64,000 nt of DNA from Actinomadura harenae (GCF_003696215.1 NZ_RFFG01000003.1:124001-188000); one strand, 5' to 3'. Positions 31,233 through 41,042 are shown, numbered from the stretch's first letter. The notes: generated by a model not told the origin, from the letters alone. Numbers and translations are program-made.

Positions 31233-34025
31233 ATGCTGGGGTCTCTTACCGGGGAGCTTTCCGGGATCGTCCGCACGGATCTGACGACGCGGACGGCCTA
31301 CTCGTCGGACGCGTCCCTGTACCGGCGTGTTCCGGTGGCCGTGGCGGAGCCGCGCTCGGTCGAGGACCTCGAACGGGTCCGGCGGGTGGCGGCCGAGGCC
31401 GGGGTGCCGGTGACGGTGCGCGGCGGTGGGACGTCCGTGGCGGGGAACGCGATCGGGGACGGGCTGGTCGTCGACGTGTCGCGGCACCTGAACGCGATCA
31501 GGGCGATCGACCCGGAGGCGCGGACGGCGGTGGTCGAGCCGGGTGTCGTCCTGGACGATCTGCGCGCGGCCGCGGCCGGGCACGGGCTGACGTTCGGGCC
31601 CGATCCGTCGACGCATTCGCGGTGCACGCTCGGCGGGATGATCGGGAACAACGCGTGCGGGTCGCACAGCGTCGCGTACGGGACGACCGCGGACGCCGTG
31701 GTGGAGCTGCGGCTTCTGCTGCCGGACGGGCGGCACGTCACCGCGCGGCACGGAGGCGTCGACGATCTCCGGCTGGAGCGCGGGCTGCGTGCCCTGCGGG
31801 ACGCCTTCCTCGGGCCGTTGCGGACCGAGCTCGGCCGGTTCGCGCGGCAGGGCTCCGGTTACGGCCTGCATCATCTGCTCCCCGAGAACGGCTTCGACGT
31901 GGCGAAGGCGCTGGTCGGGGCCGAGGGGACGTGCGGGATCGTCACGGAGGCGACCGTCCGGCTGGTGGAGCCGCCGAAGGCGCGGGCGCTCGCGGTGCTC
32001 GGCTTCGCGGACGTGTTCGAGGCGGCGGAGGCGGCGCCCGCGATCGCGGCGTCCGGGACGGCGCTGACCGTCGAGGGCATGGCGTCCGACCTGCTCGCCG
32101 CGCTGCGCGCGCGGCCCGGACGGCATGACGCGGGCTCCGATCTTCCACCCGGCGGCGGCTGGCTGTACTGCGAGGTCGGCGGGGAGAGTCCGGGGGAGGC
32201 GCGCGAGGCCGCGCACGCGCTGGCGCGGGCGACGGCGGCGCGTTCCGTGGTCGTGGACGATCCGCGCCGGATGCGGGAGTTGTGGTGGATTCGGGAGGCG
32301 GGCGCGGGGATCGTGACGCGCCTTCCGGACGGCGGCGAGGCGTGGCCCGGCTGGGAGGACTCGGCCGTCCCGCCCGACCGCCTGGCCGCCTACCTGCGGG
32401 ATCTCTACGCACTGATGCGGACGCACGGATTGCGCGGCGTCCCGTTCGGGCATTTCGGCGAGGGCTGCCTGCATGTGCGGCTCGACTTTCCGCTGGCGAC
32501 GCGTCCGGGGGTGTACCGGGCGTTCGCGGAGGACGCGGCCGGACTCGTCGTCGCGCACGGCGGGTCGGTGTCGGGGGAGCACGGCGACGGCCGCGCCCGG
32601 TCCGAGCTGCTCGACCGCATGTACCCGCCGGAGCTGCGGGTGGCGTTCGCCGCGTTCAAGCGACTCTTCGACCCCCACCGCGCGTTCAACCCGGGCGTGA
32701 TCACCGATCCGGAGCCGCTGGACGAGCGGCTGCGTCCCGGGCCGGGCGCGGACCGGCTCGCGATCACGCCGGTGCACGCGCTGGCGCGGGACGGCGGATC
32801 GTTCGCCGCCGCCGTGCAGCGGTGCGTGGGCGTCGGGGCGTGCCGGACGGTCGAGGGCGGGACGTCCATGTGCCCGTCGTTCAAGGTCACGCGGGACGAG
32901 GTGCACTCGACGCGCGGGCGGGCCCGGGTGCTGGCCGAGCTGCTGCGCGGCGAGTCGCTGCGGGACGGCTGGCGTTCGGCCGAGGCGCGGGACGCGCTCG
33001 ACCTGTGCCTTTCCTGCAAGGCGTGCGCGAGTGACTGCCCGGTCAACGTCGATATGGCCACGTACAAGGCGGAGTTCCTGCATCGCCATTACGCGTGGCG
33101 CGTCCGGCCGATGACGCACTACTCGATGGGATGGCTGCCGCTCTGGTCGCGCCTCGCGACGGTCGCGCCGGGCATCGCGGACGCGGCGAACGCGGTGCTG
33201 CGGGAACCGCGGATCGCGACCGCGCTGAAGCGCGCGGCGGGGATCGACACGCGGCGTGACCTGCCGTCCTTCGCCCGCCGTCCGCTGCGGAGGGCCGGCC
33301 TGCCCGCACGGACCGCGGGACGGCCCGTCGTGCTCTGGCCGGACACGTTCACCGCGTTCCACACGCCCGGGATCGGGCGGGCCGCCGTGTCCGTCCTGGC
33401 GGCGACCGGGCACCGGGCCGTGCTGCCGCCGCGCGCGGTCTGCTGCGGCCTGACCTGGCATTCCACCGGGCAGCTCGGGGTCGCGAAGCGCGTGCTGCGG
33501 CGGACGCTGGACGTGCTGGGACCCGCGCTCGACGCCGGGCTCCCGGTGGTCGGGCTCGAACCGTCCTGCACGGTCATGCTGCGCGACGAGGCGCCCGAGC
33601 TGCTGCCGGACGATCCCCGCGCGCACCGGCTGGCCGCGTCCGTGGTCACGCTGGCCGAACTCGTCGCGGACGCCGGCCCCTGGCCCTTCGGGACCGTCGA
33701 CCAGGACGCCGTCGCGCAGGTCCACTGCCACCAGGAGGCCAAGGGCTCCTACGCCCCTGACCTGCGTGTTCTCGAACGGCTCGGGGTCCGGACGGATGTC
33801 GTCGGGGCCGGGTGCTGCGGCCTCGCGGGCGACTTCGGGTTCGCGCGTGGGCACTGGGACGTGTCGCAGGGCTGCGCCGAACGCGAGCTGTACCCGAAGG
33901 CGCGCGAGGCGCCGCTCGTCCTGGCGGACGGGTTCTCGTGCCGCGTCCAGATCGTCCAGGGGACGGGCCGCCGCGCCGTCCACCTGGCCGAACTTCTGGC
34001 GGACGCGCTCGAACCGTCCCCCTGA
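31233..34025 (+). CDS. FAD-binding and (Fe-S)-binding oxidoreductase, D-lactate dehydrogenase type
   Basis: This 930-residue fusion comprises a FAD-binding PCMH domain (about 30-230, VTVRGGGTSVAGNAIGDG and GMIGNNACGSHSVAYG), an FAD-oxidase C-terminal domain (to about 520, ending SGEHGDGRARSEL and FDPHRAFNPGVI), two 4Fe-4S motifs (CVGVGACR...CP and CLSCKACASDCP) and two cysteine-rich CCG-type domains (AVCCGLTWHST, GAGCCGLAGDF). This matches membrane-associated, quinone-linked D-2-hydroxyacid dehydrogenases. The start is uncertain: ATG 31233 has AGGGG directly adjacent, and ATG 31206 lies upstream. It overlaps nothing and is convergent with the N-acetyltransferase gene. Confidence 0.93.
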   Translation: MLGSLTGELSGIVRTDLTTRTAYSSDASLYRRVPVAVAEPRSVEDLERVRRVAAEAGVPVTVRGGGTSVAGNAIGDGLVVDVSRHLNAIRAIDPEARTAVVEPGVVLDDLRAAAAGHGLTFGPDPSTHSRCTLGGMIGNNACGSHSVAYGTTADAVVELRLLLPDGRHVTARHGGVDDLRLERGLRALRDAFLGPLRTELGRFARQGSGYGLHHLLPENGFDVAKALVGAEGTCGIVTEATVRLVEPPKARALAVLGFADVFEAAEAAPAIAASGTALTVEGMASDLLAALRARPGRHDAGSDLPPGGGWLYCEVGGESPGEAREAAHALARATAARSVVVDDPRRMRELWWIREAGAGIVTRLPDGGEAWPGWEDSAVPPDRLAAYLRDLYALMRTHGLRGVPFGHFGEGCLHVRLDFPLATRPGVYRAFAEDAAGLVVAHGGSVSGEHGDGRARSELLDRMYPPELRVAFAAFKRLFDPHRAFNPGVITDPEPLDERLRPGPGADRLAITPVHALARDGGSFAAAVQRCVGVGACRTVEGGTSMCPSFKVTRDEVHSTRGRARVLAELLRGESLRDGWRSAEARDALDLCLSCKACASDCPVNVDMATYKAEFLHRHYAWRVRPMTHYSMGWLPLWSRLATVAPGIADAANAVLREPRIATALKRAAGIDTRRDLPSFARRPLRRAGLPARTAGRPVVLWPDTFTAFHTPGIGRAAVSVLAATGHRAVLPPRAVCCGLTWHSTGQLGVAKRVLRRTLDVLGPALDAGLPVVGLEPSCTVMLRDEAPELLPDDPRAHRLAASVVTLAELVADAGPWPFGTVDQDAVAQVHCHQEAKGSYAPDLRVLERLGVRTDVVGAGCCGLAGDFGFARGHWDVSQGCAERELYPKAREAPLVLADGFSCRVQIVQGTGRRAVHLAELLADALEPSP

Positions 34026-34029
34026 CCGA

Positions 34030-34869
34030 TCAGACGACCACCTTCAGGATCCCTTCGAGGTCCTCGGCGGACGGGACGATCCCGAAATCCGCGAGCACCT
34101 TGGCGAACTCGGACCGCTCCAGCTCGCGGGTCTCGCTGGTGCGGTCCGGCAGGATCGTGATCAGCGTGAGGTTGTCGAGCTGGCGGAGCGTGTCCACGGT
34201 GAACTTCTGCGCGAAGACCCGTGTGACGAAGGGGGAGTGCGTGCTGGTGGCGACGTAGTGGCTGCCGAGGACGAAGTCGATCGGGTACGCCCGGACCTGC
34301 GCGAACACGTGCCGCCGCGCCCAGCCGTCCGGGCCGTGCTGCTCCATGGCCCAGTTCCGCACGCCGAACTCGTCGTCGTCCAGCCGGACGAGCCGGAACC
34401 GCCAGCCGTCCTGGTCGGACTCGGCGCCGTCCTCCAGCGGCAGGGGCTCCAGCGGCCCGCCGCCGAACCCGACGTCGCAGAGCCACGAGCGGTCGTCGTC
34501 CTCGGGCCGGACCACCAGCAGCGCGTGCGTCGCGGGACGGACGGTCCCCTCGGGCGCGTCGAGCACGACGCGTCCGACGATGCCGGTGAGGTCGAAGCCG
34601 AGCCGTTCCAGCGCGGCCGCGAACAGCGCGGCGTGCTCGAAGCAGTAGCCGCCGCGGTCGGACCGCACCATCTTGTCCTGCAAGGACGGCACGTCCAGCG
34701 GGACGGGCCGGTGGAGCACGGGTTCCAGGTTCTCGAACGGGATCGAGGTGGTGTGCCCGCGGTGCAGCGCGCGCAACGTCGCGAGCGTCGGCGCCCGCTC
34801 CCCGTCGAAGCCGATCCGGTCCAGGTACGCGTCGAGATCCAGGTCGGCTCCGTGCCACATGTCGCTCAT
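34030..34869 (-). CDS. Arylamine N-acetyltransferase
   Basis: This 279-residue protein has the complete NAT triad: Cys in DRGGYCFEHA (about residue 76), His in PATHALLVV (about 114) and Asp in LCDVGFGGGP (about 131). The N-terminal block HTTSIPFENLEPVL is also diagnostic. It transfers acetyl from acetyl-CoA to aromatic amines or hydrazines. Actinomycete relatives can also close polyketide amides, but no such cluster is near. Length is normal. Confidence 0.95.
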   Translation of the reverse strand: MSDMWHGADLDLDAYLDRIGFDGERAPTLATLRALHRGHTTSIPFENLEPVLHRPVPLDVPSLQDKMVRSDRGGYCFEHAALFAAALERLGFDLTGIVGRVVLDAPEGTVRPATHALLVVRPEDDDRSWLCDVGFGGGPLEPLPLEDGAESDQDGWRFRLVRLDDDEFGVRNWAMEQHGPDGWARRHVFAQVRAYPIDFVLGSHYVATSTHSPFVTRVFAQKFTVDTLRQLDNLTLITILPDRTSETRELERSEFAKVLADFGIVPSAEDLEGILKVVV

Positions 34870-34893
34870 GCGGAGAACGCTACGACCCCAACC

Positions 34894-35400
34894 TCACTTG
34901 AGGTCAAGCCGCTCGCCGACCGGCGCCGCGACGGGAGCCTGCTCGGTGACGGGACGGTCGAAGGCGGCCTCGTCCGTCGGTGTCGCCAGGATCTCGCCGG
35001 GGGCCGCCGGGACCTCGCCCGGTGTCGCCAGGATGGCGCGGAGTGTCAGGGCCTCCTCGCGGCTCAGCGTCGCGACGAAGCGGGCCAGCACCTCGGGCGG
35101 GTCGCTCGCGACGCGGAGCCGGTCGTGCATCTGGTCGGCGACGAGCCGGGACTCGTCCACGGCCAGCTTGTAGAGGAAGTGGCGGCCCTCCCGCATCCGG
35201 CTGACCAGGCCCTTGCCCAGCAGCCGGAACAGGATCGTGTTGACCGTCGTGTAGGCCGGTGCCCCGGACAGCGCGTCGCGCAGTTCCGAGGTCGCGACGG
35301 GCCGCTCCGCGGTGGCGAGCGCGGCCAGCACCTCGGCCTCCAGTTGTCCCAGCCGTCTGCGCGTCACCGGATCAGTCCCCGCTCCGTCCGACGTTTGCAT
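34894..35400 (-). CDS. BlaI/MecI-type transcriptional repressor
   Basis: This 168-residue protein has a winged-helix domain with LGQLEAEVLAALATAERPVAT and the recognition region YTTVNTILFRLLGKGLVSR, matching the penicillinase-repressor family. The C-terminal 50 residues are Pro/Ala-rich and unlike the family. Members are usually inactivated by a BlaR-like membrane protease, but no such gene is adjacent. Its nearest upstream gene is an L,D-transpeptidase 280 bases away, making control of cell-wall cross-linking a reasonable guess. Confidence 0.87.
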   Translation of the reverse strand: MQTSDGAGTDPVTRRRLGQLEAEVLAALATAERPVATSELRDALSGAPAYTTVNTILFRLLGKGLVSRMREGRHFLYKLAVDESRLVADQMHDRLRVASDPPEVLARFVATLSREEALTLRAILATPGEVPAAPGEILATPTDEAAFDRPVTEQAPVAAPVGERLDLK

Positions 35401-35679
35401 GATGGGGCAATCGTAGTCCGCGGCGTCCGGTCTGGTACGCCTCGCCCCACCCGGTTCTCGCACGGGTTCCAGGAGATTCCCATCGCACGGTTAGCGATCA
35501 TGCTCAAGGGTAATGAAGAGGCTGCGGAGAGTAATCATTCTCTCTCGCAAGGACGCCTGCCGCGCCAGGTCGGACCTGCCGGAGCCCGTCACCGACCCCC
35601 GGGCTCCGGAAGCGGCCCGGCGCGGTGGGCGACCCGCCCACCGCGCCGAGTTCCCCGGCGTTCGCCGTGTTTCCCGTGG

Positions 35680-36438
35680 TCAGCGCACGTAGACGGCGGT
35701 GCCCACCGGGACGAGCCGGAACAGCAGATCGGCCGTGTGGTACATCGGGATGCGCGCGCAGCCGTGCGACGCCGGGTACAGCGGAACGCTCGGCTCCCCG
35801 TGCAGCGCGTAACCGCCGTGGAAGTACAGCGGCTTGTAGAGCCCGCCCAGCGGCGCGTGCCGCCAGCCGTTGATCTTCCGCAGTACGTGGAAGTTGCCCG
35901 ACGGGGTCTTCGCGTACGAGCAGGAGCCGTTGACGCAGTACCGCTTGCCGGAGCCGGTCGACGTCATGGTGATGAGCTGGACCTTGTTCTGCTTGTAGAC
36001 CACCACGAGCTGGTGCTTCTTCGACACCTCGACGCGGTTCGCGGCCCCGCCCTTGATGATGCGCGGCGGCTGCGCCGGGTGCGCGAGGGCCTTCCAGGTC
36101 TTCGGGCCGACGGTGCTGCTCGGCGTGATCCTGTTGACCCGCTGGAAGGCGTAGACCGCGTACCGCAGGTCCTTGCCGTACTTTCCGTCGGCCGTGCCCG
36201 GGTCGTAGTGGAGCGCCCGCAGGCGCGTCTGGAGGTACTTCACCGTCGCGCCCTTGTCGCCGAAGCGCAGGGTCTTGGCCTGGGCCGCGACGTCGCCCTT
36301 CGCGGCGGTGACGGAGTGCGGGACGAGGCCCGCCCGATCCGGTGCTCGGTGCACGGCGGCCTCGGCGGTGCCGGGCAGGGCCGTCGAGATCGTCCCGGCG
36401 ATCGCCAGCGGGACGAGACCAAGCAGGAGTCGGCGCAT
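35680..36438 (-). CDS. L,D-transpeptidase with peptidoglycan-binding domain (secreted)
   Basis: This 252-residue protein has a Sec signal (MRRLLLGLVPLAIAGTIS, cleavage near AEAAVH). A PG-binding-1 type domain (about 55-110, LRFGDKGATVKYLQ and YDPGTADGKYG) and a YkuD domain (about 130-250) follow. The catalytic block ASHGCARIPM carries the Cys, preceded by the His in YALHGEP. It forms 3-3 cross-links in peptidoglycan or attaches proteins to it outside the membrane. The start was set at the signal peptide because GGAG precedes it. Confidence 0.94.
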   Translation of the reverse strand: MRRLLLGLVPLAIAGTISTALPGTAEAAVHRAPDRAGLVPHSVTAAKGDVAAQAKTLRFGDKGATVKYLQTRLRALHYDPGTADGKYGKDLRYAVYAFQRVNRITPSSTVGPKTWKALAHPAQPPRIIKGGAANRVEVSKKHQLVVVYKQNKVQLITMTSTGSGKRYCVNGSCSYAKTPSGNFHVLRKINGWRHAPLGGLYKPLYFHGGYALHGEPSVPLYPASHGCARIPMYHTADLLFRLVPVGTAVYVR

Positions 36439-36542
36439 GCAACTCTCCTCGGGGGGTGTGAGGGGGAAGGATCTTCTCCCTCTTACTAGTCCTCCCGAAG
36501 GCGGGGGACAAGTGGGGCGTGGGGTGCGAAAAGCCACGAGAA

Positions 36543-36571
36543 GACGGCCGAACCCGAGAGGTCCGGCCGTC
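36543..36571. terminator. Hairpin terminator, copy 1
   Basis: The arms gacggccgaacc and ggtccggccgtc (one A-C mismatch) enclose a five-base loop. The hairpin lies downstream of the secreted-protein gene at 36668. A nearly identical hairpin lies at 41831-41859. Confidence 0.75.
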
Positions 36572-36667
36572 GTCATACTCGAGTTGCGCCGTCCTCCCCG
36601 GACGGGCCCCGCGGCCAGGTTCGGAGCGCGGGGGCGGGGTCAGCGGACGCGGCGCTCAGGAACGAGG

Positions 36668-37183
36668 TCAGCGGACGCGGAACTTCGGGCCGACCAGCGA
36701 GGTGTAGAAGATGTGCTTCTTGGTGTCCAGGCGGCCGACGGCCGCGTAGACGCGGAACTTCTGGCCGCCCTCGAGCGCGCCGGTGAAACGGCTGGTCGTG
36801 CCGTTGCCGTTCCGGTTGACCAGGCACCAGTCGTGGATCGCGGGCTCGGTCTTGCTCGCGGACAGGTCGTAGCAGAACCCGGCGCTCTTGCCGTCGCCGC
36901 GCGTGTCCTTGACCTTGATGACCACGAAGACGAACGCGGGGGCCTTGCCCTTGCGCGCCCAGTACCAGTGTCCGTAGACCTTGGCGCCGCGGATCTCCTT
37001 GGCCTTGTAGTAGTGGATCTTCCCGGTGCGCACCATCTTGGCGGCGGACGACACGTCCGCGGTGCCCTGGAGGGAGGCGTTCGGGGCGACGCGGTGGCCG
37101 GCGTCCGCGGACGCGGGGAGCGCCGTGGCGAGGGTGGTCGCCAGCGCCGCTCCGCCCACGAGGGCGGCGGTGAGTTTGTTCAT
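36668..37183 (-). CDS. Secreted protein of unknown function
   Basis: This 171-residue protein has a signal peptide (MNKLTAALVGGAALATTLA, cleavage near ASADAG). The mature part is beta-rich with a Trp/Tyr-containing centre (HWYWARKGKAP, VFVVIKVKDTRGD) and two cysteines (about 104 and 120). I do not recognise the family. The gene is leftward, monocistronic and followed by hairpin copy 1. A broken second copy of this gene and its hairpin lies at 41831-42045, so the locus has been duplicated. Confidence 0.75.
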   Translation of the reverse strand: MNKLTAALVGGAALATTLATALPASADAGHRVAPNASLQGTADVSSAAKMVRTGKIHYYKAKEIRGAKVYGHWYWARKGKAPAFVFVVIKVKDTRGDGKSAGFCYDLSASKTEPAIHDWCLVNRNGNGTTSRFTGALEGGQKFRVYAAVGRLDTKKHIFYTSLVGPKFRVR

Positions 37184-37298
37184 GCTGACACCTTTTGTGC
37201 GGGGGTGTGATGTGAGTGGTGGGATGCTACCCCGCGGGACCGACAACTTGATCATCCTTTTTCGCGCGCAGCCCTTACGCCACAGGGGATGCGGTGCG

Positions 37299-37955
37299 TC
37301 AGCGAAGGGGGATCAGGCCCGTCTGGTAGGCGATGATGACGAGCTGCACGCGGTCGCGCGCGCCGAGTTTGGCGAGCAGCCGGCGGACGTGCGTCTTGGC
37401 CGTGCCGGGGCCGATGTAGAGCCGCTCGGCGATCTCGGCGTTGGTCAGCCCCTTGGCCACGAGGACGAGGACCTCGCGCTCGCGGTCGGTGATGGCGTCG
37501 AGCGCCGCAGGCGTCGCGGGGGACGGGTCGGGCTCCGGGCGGGCCGCGAACTCCTCGATCAGCCTCCGGGTGATGCCGGGGGCCAGCAGCGCGTCACCGG
37601 CCGCGACCACCCGGACGGCGTCCAGCAGGTCCAGGGGCGGGGTGTCCTTGAGCAGGAAGCCACTGGCCCCGCCGCGCAGCGCCCCGAAGACGTACGCGTC
37701 CAGGTCGAAGGTGGTCAGGATCAGGACGCGCACGTCCGTGGACGACGTGATGAGCCGGGTCGCCTCGATGCCGTCCATCTCGGGCATGCGCACATCCATG
37801 AGGACGACGTCGGGCCGTTCGCGGCGGGCCCGCTCGACGGCGTGGAGCCCGTTCGCCGCCTCGCCCACCACGGTCAGGTCGTCCGCCGAGTCGACGATGC
37901 CCACCAGCCCCGCCCGGACAAGGGCCTGGTCGTCGGCGACCACCACGCGGATCAT
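37299..37955 (-). CDS. NarL-type response regulator
   Basis: This 218-residue protein has a receiver domain with an intact acidic pair (VVADDQALVR), the phospho-Asp in VVLMDVRMPEMDG and the Lys in FLLKDTPP. A LuxR HTH follows (about 155-215, ITDREREVLVLVAKGLTNAEIA). Its ATG overlaps the stop of the kinase gene (ATGA), so the two form a two-component system. The divergent ABC exporter operon at 39331 is the likely target, as in many DesK/DesR-like and antibiotic-sensing systems. Confidence 0.95.
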   Translation of the reverse strand: MIRVVVADDQALVRAGLVGIVDSADDLTVVGEAANGLHAVERARRERPDVVLMDVRMPEMDGIEATRLITSSTDVRVLILTTFDLDAYVFGALRGGASGFLLKDTPPLDLLDAVRVVAAGDALLAPGITRRLIEEFAARPEPDPSPATPAALDAITDREREVLVLVAKGLTNAEIAERLYIGPGTAKTHVRRLLAKLGARDRVQLVIIAYQTGLIPLR

Positions 37956-39142
37956 GCGGCGTCCTCGGCCAGGGGGAGCCGGGCGGCGACCTGGAAGCCC
38001 CGGCCGGGCAGGGGGCCCGCGTGGAACCGGCCGCCGTAGAGGTGGACGCGTTCCCGCATGCCGTCCAGGCCGTGGCCGTGGACCGGGGGCGCGGTGCCGC
38101 CGTCCCCGTGGTCGGTCACCTCGATGGACAGCTCGTCCACCCGGTAGTCGATGACGGCGCGCGCCGTGGTGCTCCCGGAGTGCCGCACCACGTTGGTCAG
38201 GGCCTCCTGGACGATCCGGTACGCCGACAGGTCGATCCCGGCGGGCAGGTCGCGGGGCCGTCCGCTGATGACGACGTCGACCTGGACGCCCGCCTGGGCG
38301 GTCTGCGTCACGAGCCGTTCCAGATCCGCCAGCCCTGGTGCGGGAGCGCGGGTGGGGCCGTCGGTCCCGCCGCTCGGGTCGTCCTCGCGCAGCAGTCCGA
38401 GCAGCCGGCGCATCTCGCCCAGCGTCTCCCGGCCGGTGGACTCGATGATGCCCAGCGCGGTGCGCGCCTCGGCCGGCCGGTCGTCGATCACGAGGTGCCC
38501 GAAACCGGCCTGGACGGTGATCACGCTCATGCTGTGCGCGACCACGTCGTGCAGCTCGCGGGCGATCCGGATCCGTTCCTCGGTGACCTGGCGCCGGGCC
38601 CTCTGCCGCTCGGCCTCCGCCTGCTCGGCCTGCCGCGCCGCCTGCTGCCGGAGCAGGTTCTCGGTGTGGGCGCGGTGCTGTCCCACCGCGAAGCCGACCG
38701 TCCACACGGTGACGAAGACGAAGACGAACATGACCATGCCCCGGCTCGGCGAGGCCGCGATCGCCACCACCGGCGCCTGCGCCACCACGAGCGCGGCGAC
38801 CGCGACGCGCGGCGGGCAGAGGGACGCCGCCGAGTAGAGGACGTAGGGCATCGCCACGACCGGCGCCCCCGCACCCCCGCCGCCATGGACGGGAAGCAGC
38901 GTCAGGATCGAGGCGGTCATCGCGAGGACCGCGCCCAGCGGATACCGCCGTCGCAGCGCCACCGCCGCGACGACCAGCGCCGTCCCGGAGAGCACCAGGA
39001 GGGCGAGACCCGGCGTGCGCATGTACTTCCACAACGACATCGGCATCATCAGGGCGCATGCCGCGGCGGCGAGGTGGTCCAGCGCCTGCCAGTGCCCGGC
39101 GCGCACCCACCTGAACAGCGGCGGGCGGAGCTCGGAATGCAT
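37952..39142 (-). CDS. Sensor histidine kinase, HPK7 (DesK-like)
   Basis: This protein of about 396 residues has five or six membrane helices (about 20-150), then a HisKA_3 dimerisation domain with the phospho-His in IARELHDVVAHSMSV and a HATPase with QEALTNVVRHSG and a Gly-rich lid (GHGLDGMRERV). The loop between membrane helices is short, suggesting that it senses a membrane-embedded signal or its ABC partner. The ATG at 39142 is chosen for the MHSELRPPLF start. A longer frame to 39298 is open but lacks a ribosome site. It is cotranscribed with the response regulator. Confidence 0.92.
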   Translation of the reverse strand: MHSELRPPLFRWVRAGHWQALDHLAAAACALMMPMSLWKYMRTPGLALLVLSGTALVVAAVALRRRYPLGAVLAMTASILTLLPVHGGGGAGAPVVAMPYVLYSAASLCPPRVAVAALVVAQAPVVAIAASPSRGMVMFVFVFVTVWTVGFAVGQHRAHTENLLRQQAARQAEQAEAERQRARRQVTEERIRIARELHDVVAHSMSVITVQAGFGHLVIDDRPAEARTALGIIESTGRETLGEMRRLLGLLREDDPSGGTDGPTRAPAPGLADLERLVTQTAQAGVQVDVVISGRPRDLPAGIDLSAYRIVQEALTNVVRHSGSTTARAVIDYRVDELSIEVTDHGDGGTAPPVHGHGLDGMRERVHLYGGRFHAGPLPGRGFQVAARLPLAEDAA

Positions 39143-39330
39143 GCCCCGACCGTAGAGGCGCTCCCCCGGATACCGCATCGCCCTGCGGACGTATCCCCGC
39201 GGGCATACGCGCACCGCTGACCATTCCGCTCGTACGCCCGCGTGCAGAGCCGAGAAAGCGCCCGCCGGGGGACGATTCGCCACCACCCGGACCGCCACCG
39301 TGGACGGACATCCCCGGTCAAGGAGATCTG

Positions 39331-40245
39331 ATGATCGAAGTCCACGAGCTCACCAAACGCTACGGCTCCGTCACGGCCGTCGACCGCCTGTCCTTCGCGG
39401 TCCGTCCCGGCCGGGTCACCGGCTTCCTCGGGCCGAACGGCGCGGGCAAGTCCACGACGATGCGCGCGATCCTCGGCCTGGACACCCCCACGTCCGGACG
39501 GGCCCTGGTCGACCGCGTCCCCTACCGGACGATCGACAGGCCGCTGCGCGTCGTGGGATCCCTCCTGGACGCGGGCGCGGTGCACGGCGGACGGAGCGCC
39601 AGGAACCACCTGGAATGGCTGGCGGCCACCAACGACCTGCCGCGCTCCCGCGTCGGCGAGGTTTTGGAGCGGACCGGGCTTTCCAGCGTGGCCCGCAAGC
39701 GCGTCCGGGGCTTCTCGCTCGGGATGAGGCAGCGGCTCGGGATCGCCGTGGCCCTCCTCGGCGACCCGCCGATCCTGATGTTCGACGAGCCGGTCAACGG
39801 ACTCGACCCCGAGGGCATCGTCTGGATCCGCACCCTCATGAGGTCGCTGGCGTCCGAGGGCCGCACGGTCTTCGTGTCCAGCCACCTGATGAGCGAGATG
39901 GCGCTCACCGCCGACCACCTGATCGTCATCGGACGCGGGGCCCTGATCGCCGACACCGGGACGGCCGACTTCATCCAGTCGAGCTCACTGAACGACGTCC
40001 TCGTCCGGACGCCGCGGACCCGGCACCTCGCCGACCTCCTCACCGCCAAGGGCGCCCGGGTCGCCGCCGAACCGGACGGCGGGCTCGCGGTCACCGGCCT
40101 GACCACCGAGGCCATCAGCGAGGTGGCCGCCGCCCACGGCGTCGAGGTCCACGAACTGGCCAGGCGGCAGGCGTCGCTGGAGGAGGCGTACATGAAACTC
40201 ACCGACGCGTCCGTGCAGTACCGCGCGAAGGACGGCGGCCGATGA
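39331..40245 (+). CDS. ABC transporter ATP-binding protein (exporter type)
   Basis: This 304-residue protein has Walker A GPNGAGKST, the signature FSLGMRQRLGIA, Walker B ILMFDEPVNGLD and the switch His in VFVSSHLMSEM. The C-terminal 80 residues are the extension usual in drug or bacteriocin-type ATPases. A GGAGATCTG stretch precedes the ATG. It is the first gene of a three-gene operon with two permeases and is divergent from the two-component system, so it is probably induced by that system. Confidence 0.95.
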   Translation: MIEVHELTKRYGSVTAVDRLSFAVRPGRVTGFLGPNGAGKSTTMRAILGLDTPTSGRALVDRVPYRTIDRPLRVVGSLLDAGAVHGGRSARNHLEWLAATNDLPRSRVGEVLERTGLSSVARKRVRGFSLGMRQRLGIAVALLGDPPILMFDEPVNGLDPEGIVWIRTLMRSLASEGRTVFVSSHLMSEMALTADHLIVIGRGALIADTGTADFIQSSSLNDVLVRTPRTRHLADLLTAKGARVAAEPDGGLAVTGLTTEAISEVAAAHGVEVHELARRQASLEEAYMKLTDASVQYRAKDGGR

Positions 40246-41042
40246 CCGCGCCGTCCTTGGTGCCGGGGCGCGGGGTGCTGCGCTCGGAGTGGATCAAGCT
40301 GCGCTCGGTGCGTTCCACCACCGTGATGGTGCTGTTCGCGACCCTCGTCGCCGTCGTCCTCGGCGTCCTGGCCACCTCGTCGGACGCGAGCGGCGCGGCC
40401 ACGATGACCGCCCAGGACCGGGCGCAGCTCGATCCGCTGGGGGACTCGTTCATCGGGCTGATCTTCGGCGAGCTGGCGTTCGGCGTCCTCGGCGTCCTCG
40501 CGGTCAGCACCGAGTACCGGACGGGCCTGATCCGCACGACGTTCTCGGCGGTGCCCCGGCGCGGACGCGTCTACCTCGCGAAGGCGCTGGTGGTCGGCGC
40601 GGTCTCGCTGCTCCTCGGGACGCTGCTCGCCTTCGGCTCCTTCGTCCTGGGGCAGGCGATGCTGTCGCCCGAGCACCTCGAGGTCCACCTGGGAGATCCC
40701 GGCGTGCTGCGGGCCGTCCTCTCCGCCGGGCTGTACCTGTTCGCGGTGACGATGATCGGATTCGGGCTCGGCGCGATCCTGCGGCACGGCGCCGCCGCGA
40801 TCGCGGCCCTCGTGGCGCTCCTCTGGCTCACCTACCCGGTCGGACGGATCCTCGACCACCTCTCCTACCTGCCGTCCCGGATGCTCCTGTTCAACATCGC
40901 GGACGCCATCACCCGAGCGCACCCGGCCACCGGGAAACCCGCGCTGCGGATACCGTCCCTCGACCTCGCCTACACCGGCCTCGCGCTCTACCTGGTCGTG
41001 TTCCTCGCGCTGGGCGCCTGGAGGATCTCCCGCGATGCCTGA
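40242..41042 (+). CDS. ABC transporter permease (ABC-2 type) 1
   Basis: This 266-residue protein has about six hydrophobic helices, opening with RGVLRSEWIKLRSVRST, a hallmark of this actinobacterial exporter-permease family. Its ATG overlaps the ATPase stop (ATGA), and its end overlaps the start of the second permease by eight bases. It pairs with the second permease to form the channel of the exporter. The block RGRVYLAKALVVGAV is shared with its paralogue. Confidence 0.92.
   Translation: MTAPSLVPGRGVLRSEWIKLRSVRSTTVMVLFATLVAVVLGVLATSSDASGAATMTAQDRAQLDPLGDSFIGLIFGELAFGVLGVLAVSTEYRTGLIRTTFSAVPRRGRVYLAKALVVGAVSLLLGTLLAFGSFVLGQAMLSPEHLEVHLGDPGVLRAVLSAGLYLFAVTMIGFGLGAILRHGAAAIAALVALLWLTYPVGRILDHLSYLPSRMLLFNIADAITRAHPATGKPALRIPSLDLAYTGLALYLVVFLALGAWRISRDA

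Noticed and set aside
30672..33983. 1103-codon minus-strand frame opposite the FAD/Fe-S dehydrogenase
   Set aside because: Typical GC-rich antisense shadow. The plus-strand product has complete FAD and 4Fe-4S motifs.
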